Shown here: piece after piece, positions 1 to 6,186 of the stretch
How the letters are laid out: each line of letters opens with the position of its first letter
How positions within the stretch are numbered: the stretch's first letter is position 1
Assembly (NCBI GenBank): GCA_002309015.1
Contig: DBWM01000047.1
Coordinates: 87,112 to 106,306 of the forward strand
From: Myxococcales bacterium UBA1238
GTDB taxonomy: Bacteria > Myxococcota_A > Bradymonadia > UBA7976 > UBA1532
Length of the DNA stretch: 19,195 nucleotides
Direction of reading: 5' to 3'
Notes under the pieces: generated by a model
Told to the model about the DNA's origin: nothing
The model's input: only the letters and a program-made list of their open reading frames with translations
The model's database searches: none
Position numbers and translations under genes: made by a program

Positions 1-525
1 GCCCATCGGGTGCCCCTTGAAATGGGTGAGCACAACCATGGAGTCGTAGTTCTTGATATGGGCACCCATCGACATCTCCTTGAAGATGAGGCCGTCTTTC
101 ACAGGGAGCATCACTTCGCCGTCTTCGTCCATGATGTCGACGTCGCAAAAGGTCCATCCGTTGACCTTGAGCGTTTCGCGGTGCAGCTCGGTGGTGTATC
201 GGTCGCCCACGTACCAGGTGTTGGTCTCTACGATGTTAGAGTTGGGGATCGTCTCCTGCACGGCCCTGACCCATTCGCGGGGAAGGATATTGGGGCCGTT
301 CTTCTCGCCGGTATGGACTTTGATCGCGACTCTGCCGGAGATGTTCTGATTGACCTGCTGGTACATCTTCAGCAAGCCGGCTGCGGAGAGATCGCGGGTG
401 AAGTAGACGGTCGAGGTCTGAGCGGGATCCAAGGTGAACTCCTTTGAGGCGTTGTTGCAGGCTGTGAGGAGAGCGCCGGAGACCAGCGCAGCCCCTGCGG
501 TTTTGATGAATTCCCGGCGATCCAT
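1..525 (-). CDS. DUF362 domain protein, Tat-type lipoprotein (C-terminus cut by window edge)
   Basis: The reading frame is open from an ATG at 525 to base 1, giving 175 codons; the rest lies outside the window. The N-terminus is a twin-arginine signal (RREFIK at residues 3-8) followed by a hydrophobic stretch and a lipobox ending LTAC at Cys23, so an exported, lipid-anchored protein is predicted. The body matches my recollection of DUF362 proteins (segments such as KVHTGEKNGPNILPREW, RYTTELHRETLKVNGW and VVLTHFKGHPMG). Members often carry ferredoxin-type clusters further downstream, which cannot be checked here. The Shine-Dalgarno AAGGAG overlaps the stop codon of the upstream membrane-protein gene, so translation is probably coupled. 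It is the third gene of a minus-strand operon controlled from 1259-1289. The biochemical function of the family is not established; an envelope redox role is inferred from its neighbours. Confidence 0.85.
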   Translation of the reverse strand, partial: MDRREFIKTAGAALVSGALLTACNNASKEFTLDPAQTSTVYFTRDLSAAGLLKMYQQVNQNISGRVAIKVHTGEKNGPNILPREWVRAVQETIPNSNIVETNTWYVGDRYTTELHRETLKVNGWTFCDVDIMDEDGEVMLPVKDGLIFKEMSMGAHIKNYDSMVVLTHFKGHPMG

Positions 526-534
526 GAGGGCTCC

Positions 535-852
535 TTACGGGTGTGGTTCGGTCGCCCTGCGCTTAAAGAGGCCTTTCGGATCCTTAAGGAGCAGGACTGC
601 AAGCCAGATGACGAGGCCCAGGGTTACGGCTGAGACGCCGAGGAAGGCGTCGTTCAGCATCTCGGCGGGAGCGGGTGTAAAATAGGCCGCCTTCTTCTCG
701 GCGTACTCAAAGACAGCATCGACGAACCACATGAGTGAGGCACCCCAATATAAGTAGCACAGGGTGGAGAGCTTCAGGTGATCGTCTGGTGCGGATCGGT
801 ACCAGAGCAGGGTGCTGATGACGGCGGCAAGGACTGCGATGAGGAGGGTCAT
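535..852 (-). CDS. small integral membrane protein, three predicted helices
   Basis: The 105-residue product has hydrophobic segments at about residues 1-17, 34-51 and 66-89, and a basic C-terminal tail (KDPKGLFKRR), which suggests three transmembrane helices. I cannot assign a named family. Between the helices lie a conserved-looking YWGASLMWFVDAVFEYAE stretch and FTPAPAEMLNDAF; the acidic residues within or beside helices could serve in quinone, proton or partner binding, which is inference. Its ATG shares one base with the stop codon of the preceding gene (TGATG), and its own stop overlaps the ribosome binding site of the DUF362 gene, so the three genes are very tightly coupled. It most likely forms a membrane complex with the 122-residue neighbour. 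Confidence 0.8.
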   Translation of the reverse strand: MTLLIAVLAAVISTLLWYRSAPDDHLKLSTLCYLYWGASLMWFVDAVFEYAEKKAAYFTPAPAEMLNDAFLGVSAVTLGLVIWLAVLLLKDPKGLFKRRATEPHP

Positions 853-1220
853 CAGGCGTTCTCTCTGGCGGGCAGGGGCTCGGCTTTGGAGAGATGGCGC
901 CGGACCAGTGTGACGATGCCCCAGGCCATGGTGACGCAGACAGCCATCGAGACGCCCACCGTCGACATTTCGTGCAGCATCTCTTCAGTCGCTGCGGGAT
1001 CGCCTGCAGCGGTCAGGAAGGGGTAGAACGGTTGGATTTCGCCATGCCAGAGATGCTCGAAGGCGAGCAGCGCAGAGCCTCCCCAAAGGAGCTTAGCCAG
1101 GCTGTGGAGCGGTCGGTGTGAAGGCGTCTTTGACGGATCGCGGGCCGCCTTGCGATCCAGGGCGTAAGCGGTGAGGGTGACGATGGCAGCTTCGGCTGCG
1201 GGGACGATGAAACAGGCCAT
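852..1220 (-). CDS. small integral membrane protein, first gene of MerR-controlled operon
   Basis: The product has 122 residues, with hydrophobic segments at about 2-20, 43-58 and 87-106 and a hydrophilic tail. Two features stand out: EHLWHGE near the middle helix and EMLHEMSTVGV before the last helix. Histidines and glutamates next to membrane helices could hold haem, metal or a quinone, but no named family is assigned. I recall similar proteins as conserved hypotheticals in anaerobes, with low certainty. The gene starts 39 bases downstream of a strong-looking MerR-type promoter on the same strand and overlaps the next gene by one base. It lies divergent from the merR-like gene, the usual layout for a regulator and its target. 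Its function is unknown; a membrane partner of the exported redox proteins is the likeliest role. Confidence 0.78.
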   Translation of the reverse strand: MACFIVPAAEAAIVTLTAYALDRKAARDPSKTPSHRPLHSLAKLLWGGSALLAFEHLWHGEIQPFYPFLTAAGDPAATEEMLHEMSTVGVSMAVCVTMAWGIVTLVRRHLSKAEPLPARENA

Positions 1221-1258
1221 GTGAAGACTCCCGGTTGCATGTGTTGGACTACGGGTGC

Positions 1259-1289
1259 ATGCTAAAGCTTAGAGTTCGCTTTAAGGCAA
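1259..1289 (-). promoter_or_regulatory. MerR-type promoter with 19-bp spacer and operator dyad
   Basis: On the minus strand a -35 TTGCCT (1289-1284) and a -10 TAGCAT (1264-1259) are separated by 19 bases instead of the usual 17. The spacer holds an imperfect dyad, CTTAAAGCGAACTCTAAG (1285-1268), very close to the operator form known for AdhR/NmlR-type MerR proteins. An overlong spacer with a dyad between the two hexamers is the hallmark of MerR activation by DNA untwisting. It faces the 122-residue membrane-protein gene and lies within the divergent gap to the regulator gene, so the same site may also govern the regulator. Confidence 0.75.
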
Positions 1290-1312
1290 GCCTTTTTTTT
1301 CAGGAGTCTGCG

Positions 1313-1777
1313 ATGGGCTATTCGATTGGGGAAGTTGCGGCGCGCACAGGGCTTACGGCGCACACGCTGCGCTATTACGAAAAGGAGGGCTTATTGCCCT
1401 TCGTGAGCAAGAACCGTTCGGGCATGCGCGAGTACAGCAGGCAGGATCTGGCCTGGCTGTCGATGATCGAATGCCTGAAGGCGTCGGGCTTACAGTTAAA
1501 GGAGATAGCGCAATATATCGGATGGTTTAAGGAAGGCGACAGCACCCTGAAGCAGCGTCTGCAGCTCTTTCAGAAGCGCAGGGCGGTGGTCGAACAGGAG
1601 GTCATGAAGCTCCACAAGATTCTCGACAAGCTCACCTATAAAGAAGCCTTGTACCGCGAGGCCGTAGCGCTCGGATCCCTCGATGCAGCGATGCAAAAGC
1701 CCGAGATGCAGGCCCTAAAGGAGATGCTCTTTCAAAAGCCCGACGACTTCGATCAGCTGGTTGAGGATGAAGATTGA
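1313..1777 (+). CDS. MerR-family transcriptional regulator, AdhR/NmlR-like with Cys54
   Basis: The start is placed at the ATG at 1313 because it has AGGAG eight bases upstream and gives the standard MerR N-terminus (MGYSIGEVAARTGLTAHTLR); an open frame upstream from 1235 is not needed. Of 154 residues, about 3-70 form the winged helix-turn-helix (RYYEKEGLL at 20-28, REYS at 39-42, LKEI near 63-66), followed by a dimerisation coiled coil at about 78-115 and an acidic tail. There are no metal-binding cysteines at the C-terminus. The single cysteine, Cys54, falls where AdhR/NmlR-type regulators keep their reactive cysteine (residues 52-54), which senses aldehydes and other electrophiles. Inferred role: activator of the divergent membrane operon and of the downstream flavodoxin operon, each of which has a matching promoter. 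Confidence 0.9.
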   Translation: MGYSIGEVAARTGLTAHTLRYYEKEGLLPFVSKNRSGMREYSRQDLAWLSMIECLKASGLQLKEIAQYIGWFKEGDSTLKQRLQLFQKRRAVVEQEVMKLHKILDKLTYKEALYREAVALGSLDAAMQKPEMQALKEMLFQKPDDFDQLVEDED

Positions 1778-1787
1778 AAATCAACGC

Positions 1788-1818
1788 TTGACTTCGAGTG
1801 AGCTCTAGATTGCAGGCT
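1788..1818 (+). promoter_or_regulatory. second MerR-type promoter, upstream of the flavodoxin gene
   Basis: A -35 TTGACT (1788-1793) is followed after exactly 19 bases by CAGGCT (1813-1818), a poor -10 hexamer. The spacer contains a partial dyad with GAG and CTC half-sites (CTTCGAGTGAGCTCTAGA, 1792-1809) that resembles the operator at 1268-1285. Geometry and half-sites fit activation by the regulator encoded just upstream. The weak -10 lowers confidence but suits an activator-dependent promoter. Confidence 0.6.
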
Positions 1819-1862
1819 TGTGAAGCGCTCAATGAAGGGCGCAGAACTGCTGGAGGATCGGG

Positions 1863-2423
1863 ATGAAACCCTTGCTTCTCTCTCTTGCAACCGTCGCATT
1901 AGGAGCCACCATGGCCAACGCAAAGCCGCTCGTCGTCTATTACTCGCGCGTCGATGAAAACTACAGCGTGGGGAACATCACCAAAGGCAACACCGAGATC
2001 GTAGCCGAGATGATCGCAAAGAAAACCGGTGCCGATCTCGTCAAGGTGGAGCCTGTGAAAGAATACGCCAAGGACTACAAGACCTGCATCGAGGAGTCCA
2101 AAAAGGAACTTGCAGCCGATGCGCGCCCGGCGTTCAAGCCCGTCAAACTGAACCCTGCAGACTATGACGAGATCTACGTGGGCTACCCCATTTGGTGGGG
2201 CGAAATGCCGATGCCGATGTTTACCTTCTTCGATCAGTACAGCTTCAAAGGGAAAAAGATTCACCCCTTCGTAACCCATGAGGGCAGCGGGCTTACGGGC
2301 TTAAAGCGCCTCGAGAAGGCAACTGGCGGTGTGATGGCCGAGGGCCTCGCGATCTACGGTCACGTCGCTCAAAAAGAGCCCGAGAAAGCGCAGCAGCTGG
2401 TCGACGAATGGCTCAAGAAGTGA
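1863..2423 (+). CDS. exported flavodoxin-family protein with Sec signal peptide
   Basis: The product has 186 residues. GGAGGA (1852-1857) precedes the ATG. The first 20 residues are a Sec-type signal peptide with an AxA site (ANA at 18-20) and no twin arginine. The mature part begins directly with the flavodoxin strand KPLVVYYSR. A GNT-type phosphate loop for FMN follows (KGNTEIVAEMIAKKTG), and then the family segments YVGYPIWWGEMPMPMFTF and FVTHEGSG, which frame the flavin ring. It is a flavodoxin_4-type domain of usual length, so an FMN-dependent electron carrier or reductase. Its export is unusual, since most flavodoxins are cytosolic. It is followed after 10 bases by the exported flavoprotein gene and is probably transcribed from the MerR-type promoter at 1788-1818. 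Confidence 0.88.
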   Translation: MKPLLLSLATVALGATMANAKPLVVYYSRVDENYSVGNITKGNTEIVAEMIAKKTGADLVKVEPVKEYAKDYKTCIEESKKELAADARPAFKPVKLNPADYDEIYVGYPIWWGEMPMPMFTFFDQYSFKGKKIHPFVTHEGSGLTGLKRLEKATGGVMAEGLAIYGHVAQKEPEKAQQLVDEWLKK

Positions 2424-2433
2424 CGTGGATTCG

Positions 2434-3078
2434 ATGAACAGACGCGAATTCATTAAAACTGCGGGCATCGTCGCAGCGGGATCGCTTTTGCTCGCCTCAC
2501 CCCTCACATCCGCAATCGCAGCCGAACCGAAGAAGGAGAATAAGATGAAGATCGTCGTTCTGACAGGCAGTCCCAGGGCGAACGGCAACACCAACCTGAT
2601 GGCCGATGAGTTTACCCGAGGGGCCACCGAGGCCGGGCACGAGGTCTTTCGATTTGATACCGCAAAGAGCGACGTTCATCCCTGTACCGGTTGCAATCAC
2701 TGCGGAATGAACGGCCCCTGCGTATTCAACGATGACTTCACCGTGAAGCTTCGTCCAAAGCTCACCGAGGCTGACCTCATCGTGTTCTGCTCACCCATGT
2801 ATTACTTCGGCTTCTCCGCTCAGCTGAAGGCGACCATCGACCGCTTCTACGCCTTAAACGGTGCCCTTCACGTCAAGAAGAAATGCGCCTTCCTGATGGC
2901 TTACGCAAACACATCAAAGAAGGACGCCGAGGCGATGACGGCCCATTACCGAACCATTGCCGACTACATGGGCTGGGAGAATGTGGGCACGATCATCGCT
3001 CCGGGCATCTGGACTGCGGGAAGCATCAAGGGATCAGGCTACGAGAAGAAGGCCTACGAGCTTGGGAAATCCCTCTGA
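2434..3078 (+). CDS. Tat-exported NADPH-dependent FMN reductase / iron-sulfur flavoprotein
   Basis: From the ATG at 2434 the product has 214 residues; a GTG at 2425 would add three. Residues 1-30 form a Tat signal (NRREFIKTAG, hydrophobic core, AIAA before the predicted cut). The body starts with MKIVVLTGSPRANGNT at about 38, the FMN-binding N-terminus of the NADPH-dependent FMN reductase fold. Cysteines 84, 87, 90 and 96 form CX2CX2CX5C, the compact [4Fe-4S] motif of iron-sulfur flavoproteins. SPMYYFGFSAQLK at about 120 is the usual second flavin-contacting segment. A perfect Shine-Dalgarno inside the gene points to a second start at 2545 without the signal. The start at 2434 has only a weak ribosome site and probably relies on coupling to the flavodoxin gene. 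Expected role: periplasmic flavin/Fe-S electron transfer. Confidence 0.88.
   Translation: MNRREFIKTAGIVAAGSLLLASPLTSAIAAEPKKENKMKIVVLTGSPRANGNTNLMADEFTRGATEAGHEVFRFDTAKSDVHPCTGCNHCGMNGPCVFNDDFTVKLRPKLTEADLIVFCSPMYYFGFSAQLKATIDRFYALNGALHVKKKCAFLMAYANTSKKDAEAMTAHYRTIADYMGWENVGTIIAPGIWTAGSIKGSGYEKKAYELGKSL
2533..2547 (+). promoter_or_regulatory. internal ribosome binding site and ATG inside the Tat flavoprotein gene
   Basis: AAGGAG at 2533-2538 lies six bases before an in-frame ATG at 2545. Translation from there gives a 177-residue protein that starts exactly where cytosolic family members start (MKIVVLTGSPRA) and lacks the Tat signal. The annotated full-length start has no comparable ribosome site. 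The codons also encode the KKEN linker, so chance is possible, but sequence and spacing are ideal. Confidence 0.5.
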
Positions 3079-3136
3079 GGGAGGCCGCCTGGAGCTGTGC
3101 GCCCATTCGTGAAGGCTTGGTTGTCTGGATTTCAGG

Positions 3137-3170
3137 AGGCTCATGGATGTCTCATGAGCCTACTCATTTT
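3137..3170 (+). terminator. possible terminator hairpin after the flavoprotein gene
   Basis: A perfect 9-bp stem, AGGCTCATG (3137-3145) with CATGAGCCT (3153-3161), encloses a 7-base loop. A modest T-containing tail (ACTCATTTT) follows. It lies 59 bases after the stop of the flavoprotein gene and between convergent genes, which suits a terminator, though the T tract is weak. Confidence 0.45.
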
Positions 3171-3220
3171 GGGCAGATCAGCGGCTCTTGGAGTGGCTTT
3201 GATTCTACTTTTGAGCTGGC

Positions 3221-3259
3221 AATGAGCAGGCTCATCGTTCCTCTTTGATGAGGCTCATT
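3221..3259 (-). repeat. inverted repeat spanning the larE stop codon
   Basis: AATGAG (3221-3226) pairs with CTCATT (3254-3259), and CTCATC (3231-3236) pairs with GATGAG (3247-3252), around a 10-base loop. The larE stop codon lies in the stem. No T-rich tail follows on either strand, so a classical terminator is not supported; mRNA 3'-end protection or a weak bidirectional terminator is possible. It shares the core AGGCTCAT with the hairpin at 3137-3161. Confidence 0.35.
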
Positions 3260-4104
3260 GTCCCATTCACTGCCTCTTGAGCGCCGGGCTTTTCGGTCAG
3301 GGGAGATTGGACGATGGTGGGCTCATCCATGCTCCCGGATCTAAAGCCTTCGAGATCGAGGGTTACGTAGTTGTAGCCCAGAGCCTTAAGGGCCGCTGCG
3401 ATCTCATCGCGCTTTTTGAACACCGCTTCCATATAGGGTGGGGCAACCTCGATCCTTGCAATCGGGCAGTGATCCCTCAGGCGGAGGGGGCCGTCAACCA
3501 GGGTTCTCAGGAACGCTTCGCCCTGCCCGACGCGCGACAAACCTTCGGGGGTAATCGTCGTTCCATACGGAAAGCGGGTCATCAGGCATGCGGCGGAAGG
3601 CTTTTGTGCATTGGGAAGGTTCATCTGCACGGCAAGGGCTCGAACCTCCGCTTTGGTGAAGTGGAAGCGCGCCAGAGGGCTCAGGACTCCAAGCGCCTGC
3701 AAAGCCCTGAGACCGGGCCTGAACTGCTGCAGATCGTCGAAGTTCGTCCCGTCGCACAGGGTCGTAAACCCTCGCTTGTGCGCCTCTTCGATCAGGGTCT
3801 GAAACAGGTACCGCTTACAGTGGTAGCAGCGATCTTTCGGGTTGGATCGGATCACCTCCTGCTCCAGGGGATTGACCTCTACCGGTAACCATTCGATGCC
3901 CTCCCTTTTGCAGAAGGCCTCCGCTTCCTTGAGATCGCATGCGGGTAAACCCGGGTGGCTGAAGGTGGCCGCAAGCAGGTTGCTCGGCCCGAGCGCCTCA
4001 AGGGATGCCTTGAGCAGGACCGTAGAATCGATGCCGGCCGAATAGGCTATGGTTACGGCGCCCAACCCCCTAAGGTAGGAGACGAGATCCTTCAGGCGTT
4101 CCAT
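3232..4104 (-). CDS. larE: LarE, ATP-dependent sacrificial sulfur transferase
   Basis: This 290-residue protein has the usual LarE length. LarE adenylates the carboxylates of the pyridinium biscarboxylate mononucleotide made by LarB and donates sulfur from its own cysteine, giving the bisthiocarboxylate. Visible features are the PP-loop SAGIDS at 22-27 (usually SGGxDS), DRCYHCK at 91-97, Cys173 within AACLMTRFPYGTTI at the place of the sacrificial cysteine (Cys176 in Lactiplantibacillus plantarum), and the C-terminal GFRSGSMDE at 253-261. A three-cysteine pattern (93, 96, 173) is visible; some LarE proteins are known to hold a cluster with three cysteines, but whether these three do so is not established. 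The gene directly abuts larC (TGAATG), is last in the larB-larC-larE operon, and its 3' end forms an inverted repeat. Confidence 0.93.
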   Translation of the reverse strand: MERLKDLVSYLRGLGAVTIAYSAGIDSTVLLKASLEALGPSNLLAATFSHPGLPACDLKEAEAFCKREGIEWLPVEVNPLEQEVIRSNPKDRCYHCKRYLFQTLIEEAHKRGFTTLCDGTNFDDLQQFRPGLRALQALGVLSPLARFHFTKAEVRALAVQMNLPNAQKPSAACLMTRFPYGTTITPEGLSRVGQGEAFLRTLVDGPLRLRDHCPIARIEVAPPYMEAVFKKRDEIAAALKALGYNYVTLDLEGFRSGSMDEPTIVQSPLTEKPGAQEAVNGTMSLIKEER

Positions 4105-5418
4105 TCACGAACCACTCCTGGTAACGGCGGCCAGGATTACGCTGAGGGGCACGCCAACCTTCTCAGCCAGGGCAACCAGATCTTCGTACTCCGGCTTCTC
4201 CTTTACGATGGGGCCGTTTGCGCCTTCAAACGTTGCGCGCTTGACCGTCACCGGACCGTAGGACGTCTCTACCTGATAAAGGCTGCGCGCCATACAAAGG
4301 CGATCGACGGGGATCTTCAGTAAGCCTAACGTGGGCGTGTACCGAAGGATCGCGTCCTCTACCTGAGAAGCTTGCTCTGCATCGGTCAAGACCCTCAGGA
4401 GCACGCCCGGCCGCTGTTTCTTCATCATGCAGGGAAGCATATGGACGTCTCGCGCCCCTGCTTCAGCGATCTTCCTTACGGCGTAACCCATCGCTTCCGG
4501 TGTAGCGTCGTCGATGTTGCATTCCAGCAAGAAGACCTCGCGATCCATAGGGCTGTCACCCGTAGCCCCTGAGGTAGACGCCGCCTGCTCCTGAAGGTCA
4601 TCGATGATCGCTGCCCGAAGGAAGTTCGCGTGACCCGGGTCGCGCGTCCCGAGTCCCACCCCTGATCGCAGGATCCTGTAGCGCCTGGGAAGCGCCTCAC
4701 TGCTCCGCAATGCGGCCGCAATCGCAATGCCGGTTGGCGTCACCTGCTCCCCAAGGTTTGGCACAGCAGCCTGCGTTAGTACGATGCCGTGCGCTTCTGC
4801 GATATGGACGACCGCAGGCACGGGGACGGGCAGCAACCCATGCTGCGTTTGAACGAACCCACTCCCTTCGGTCAGCGACGGCAACACCAGCCCCGAGAGG
4901 CCTTCCTTTACAGAGAGATCGTCGTAGAGCACCGCTGCGGCGAGGATGTCGACGATCGAGTCGATGGCCCCCACCTCGTGGAAATGGACTTCGCTCTTGT
5001 CTACGCCATGTGCGCGCGCTTCAGCCTCTGCGATGATGGCGAAGATCCGCTTCGAGAGCGCCAGGGCTTCGGGAGAGACGACGTCAGCTGCACGATCGAG
5101 GATCGCGCAGACTTCGCTCAGGTGCCTGTGCTCGTGATGGTGATGGGGGTGGCTGTGCGCATCGTGGTGATGGTGCTCGTGGTAACCTTCCTCGTGTGGC
5201 TCGATGAGATCGGCGCTGTGATCGTGGTCATGCACCTGAAACCGGAGCCCCGAAATGCTGTAGGACTGCCCGCGCTCTGTATGGATGTGAACGCCTTCGA
5301 GCCCTAAGGCCCGGATGGCCGAATCCAGCCTGGATCGCGAAGCCCCCAACTCAAGCAATGCGGCTGCAAACATATCGCCGCTGATACCGCAGGCACCGTC
5401 GATGTAAAGCTGCTTCAT
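4105..5418 (-). CDS. larC: LarC, nickel insertion enzyme for the nickel-pincer cofactor
   Basis: The 437-residue LarC is the CTP-dependent nickel chelatase that inserts Ni into the bisthiocarboxylate mononucleotide. The N-terminus (LYIDGACGISGDMFAAALLE) is the family signature, and HFHEVGAIDSIVDI, TPTGIAIAAAL and IVKEKPEYEDLVALAEKVG are further conserved blocks. Residues 63-99 contain 17 histidines, a nickel-storage or delivery segment that varies among homologues. In L. plantarum this gene is split and joined by programmed frameshifting; here it is one continuous frame. The start has a modest AAAGG site. It lies 66 bases after larB and abuts larE without a gap, so the three are co-transcribed. 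Confidence 0.95.
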   Translation of the reverse strand: MKQLYIDGACGISGDMFAAALLELGASRSRLDSAIRALGLEGVHIHTERGQSYSISGLRFQVHDHDHSADLIEPHEEGYHEHHHHDAHSHPHHHHEHRHLSEVCAILDRAADVVSPEALALSKRIFAIIAEAEARAHGVDKSEVHFHEVGAIDSIVDILAAAVLYDDLSVKEGLSGLVLPSLTEGSGFVQTQHGLLPVPVPAVVHIAEAHGIVLTQAAVPNLGEQVTPTGIAIAAALRSSEALPRRYRILRSGVGLGTRDPGHANFLRAAIIDDLQEQAASTSGATGDSPMDREVFLLECNIDDATPEAMGYAVRKIAEAGARDVHMLPCMMKKQRPGVLLRVLTDAEQASQVEDAILRYTPTLGLLKIPVDRLCMARSLYQVETSYGPVTVKRATFEGANGPIVKEKPEYEDLVALAEKVGVPLSVILAAVTRSGS

Positions 5419-5484
5419 GGGAACCTTTGTTTCTGTGAATGCACCCTCTGATGGGGCTTGGGGTGAGAAGGGAAGTGAATGCCA

Positions 5485-6186
5485 TTAGGGAAGGGAGGAT
5501 GCCTCTTCCGGGCAGGCGAGGCGAAGCATCCTGTAGGCGGCGGTGGCGGCGCCGAACCCGTTGTCGATATTGACCACCGTAAGGCCCTCGGCGCAGCTGT
5601 TTAACATGGAAAGCAGGCTGCTCAGCCCCTGAAACGACGCCCCGTAACCGACGGATGTGGGCACCGCTATTACGGGCATGCTCAGGAGACCAGAAAGCAC
5701 GCTCGCAAGCGCTCCCTCCATACCCGCAACCGCAATCACCACCTTCGCCCTGCGAATCTCATCCAGCTTCGAGAGCAAACGGTGCAAGCCTGCAACCCCC
5801 ACGTCGTAATGGCGCTCGACCGCTACTCCAAGGAACTCCGCCGTCTGTGCTGCTTCCTCTGCGATGGGCAAATCCGACGTCCCCGCGCAGCAAACCGCAA
5901 GGGGACCGCATGCGGCATCGAGCTTGGGCAAAGGCCCGTGAAGAAGCGTGAGGATCTGCGAGACCGCATCGTATCGAACGGGGAGCCCCTGCGCCTGAAC
6001 GAATGCCGCCTGCTCGGGTGAAGCTTTGGTGCCCAGCACCGAACAGCCCCGCTCGTCAAAGGCTTGAAGGATCCGCAACAGCTGCTCGCAGGTTTTGCTT
6101 TTACAAAAAATCGCCTCGCCTGCGCCCGTGCGCTGCCTGCGGCTCAAATCGAGCTTGGCGATGCCCAAATCGACGTAAGTTTCCAT
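5485..6186 (-). CDS. larB: LarB, nicotinic acid adenine dinucleotide carboxylase/hydrolase
   Basis: The 233-residue protein is related to PurE. LarB carboxylates the pyridinium ring of nicotinic acid adenine dinucleotide at C5 and cleaves the phosphoanhydride, releasing AMP, the first step of the nickel-pincer cofactor. The N-terminal block (LDLSRRQRTGAGEAIFCKSKT) fits the family pattern, and the C-terminal blocks are typical: VAGMEGALASVLSGLL, PVIAVPTSVGYGASFQGL, MLNSCAEG and VVNIDNGFGAA. It is first in the operon with larC and larE. No clear Shine-Dalgarno precedes the ATG at 6186. No lactate racemase gene (larA) is visible nearby. Confidence 0.94.
   Translation of the reverse strand: METYVDLGIAKLDLSRRQRTGAGEAIFCKSKTCEQLLRILQAFDERGCSVLGTKASPEQAAFVQAQGLPVRYDAVSQILTLLHGPLPKLDAACGPLAVCCAGTSDLPIAEEAAQTAEFLGVAVERHYDVGVAGLHRLLSKLDEIRRAKVVIAVAGMEGALASVLSGLLSMPVIAVPTSVGYGASFQGLSSLLSMLNSCAEGLTVVNIDNGFGAATAAYRMLRLACPEEASSLP

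Noticed and set aside
1235..1312. N-terminal extension of the MerR-type regulator
   Set aside because: The extension would run through the operator and promoter region, and the ATG at 1313 has the ribosome site and the family N-terminus.
2883..3248. 121-codon plus-strand frame across the end of the flavoprotein gene
   Set aside because: It overlaps the conserved flavoprotein reading frame and contains no recognisable domain; its tail only reads through the intergenic hairpins.
4789..5307. 172-codon open frame on the plus strand opposite larC
   Set aside because: It is antisense to larC. Its Val/Met-rich stretch is only the complement of the histidine codons of larC.
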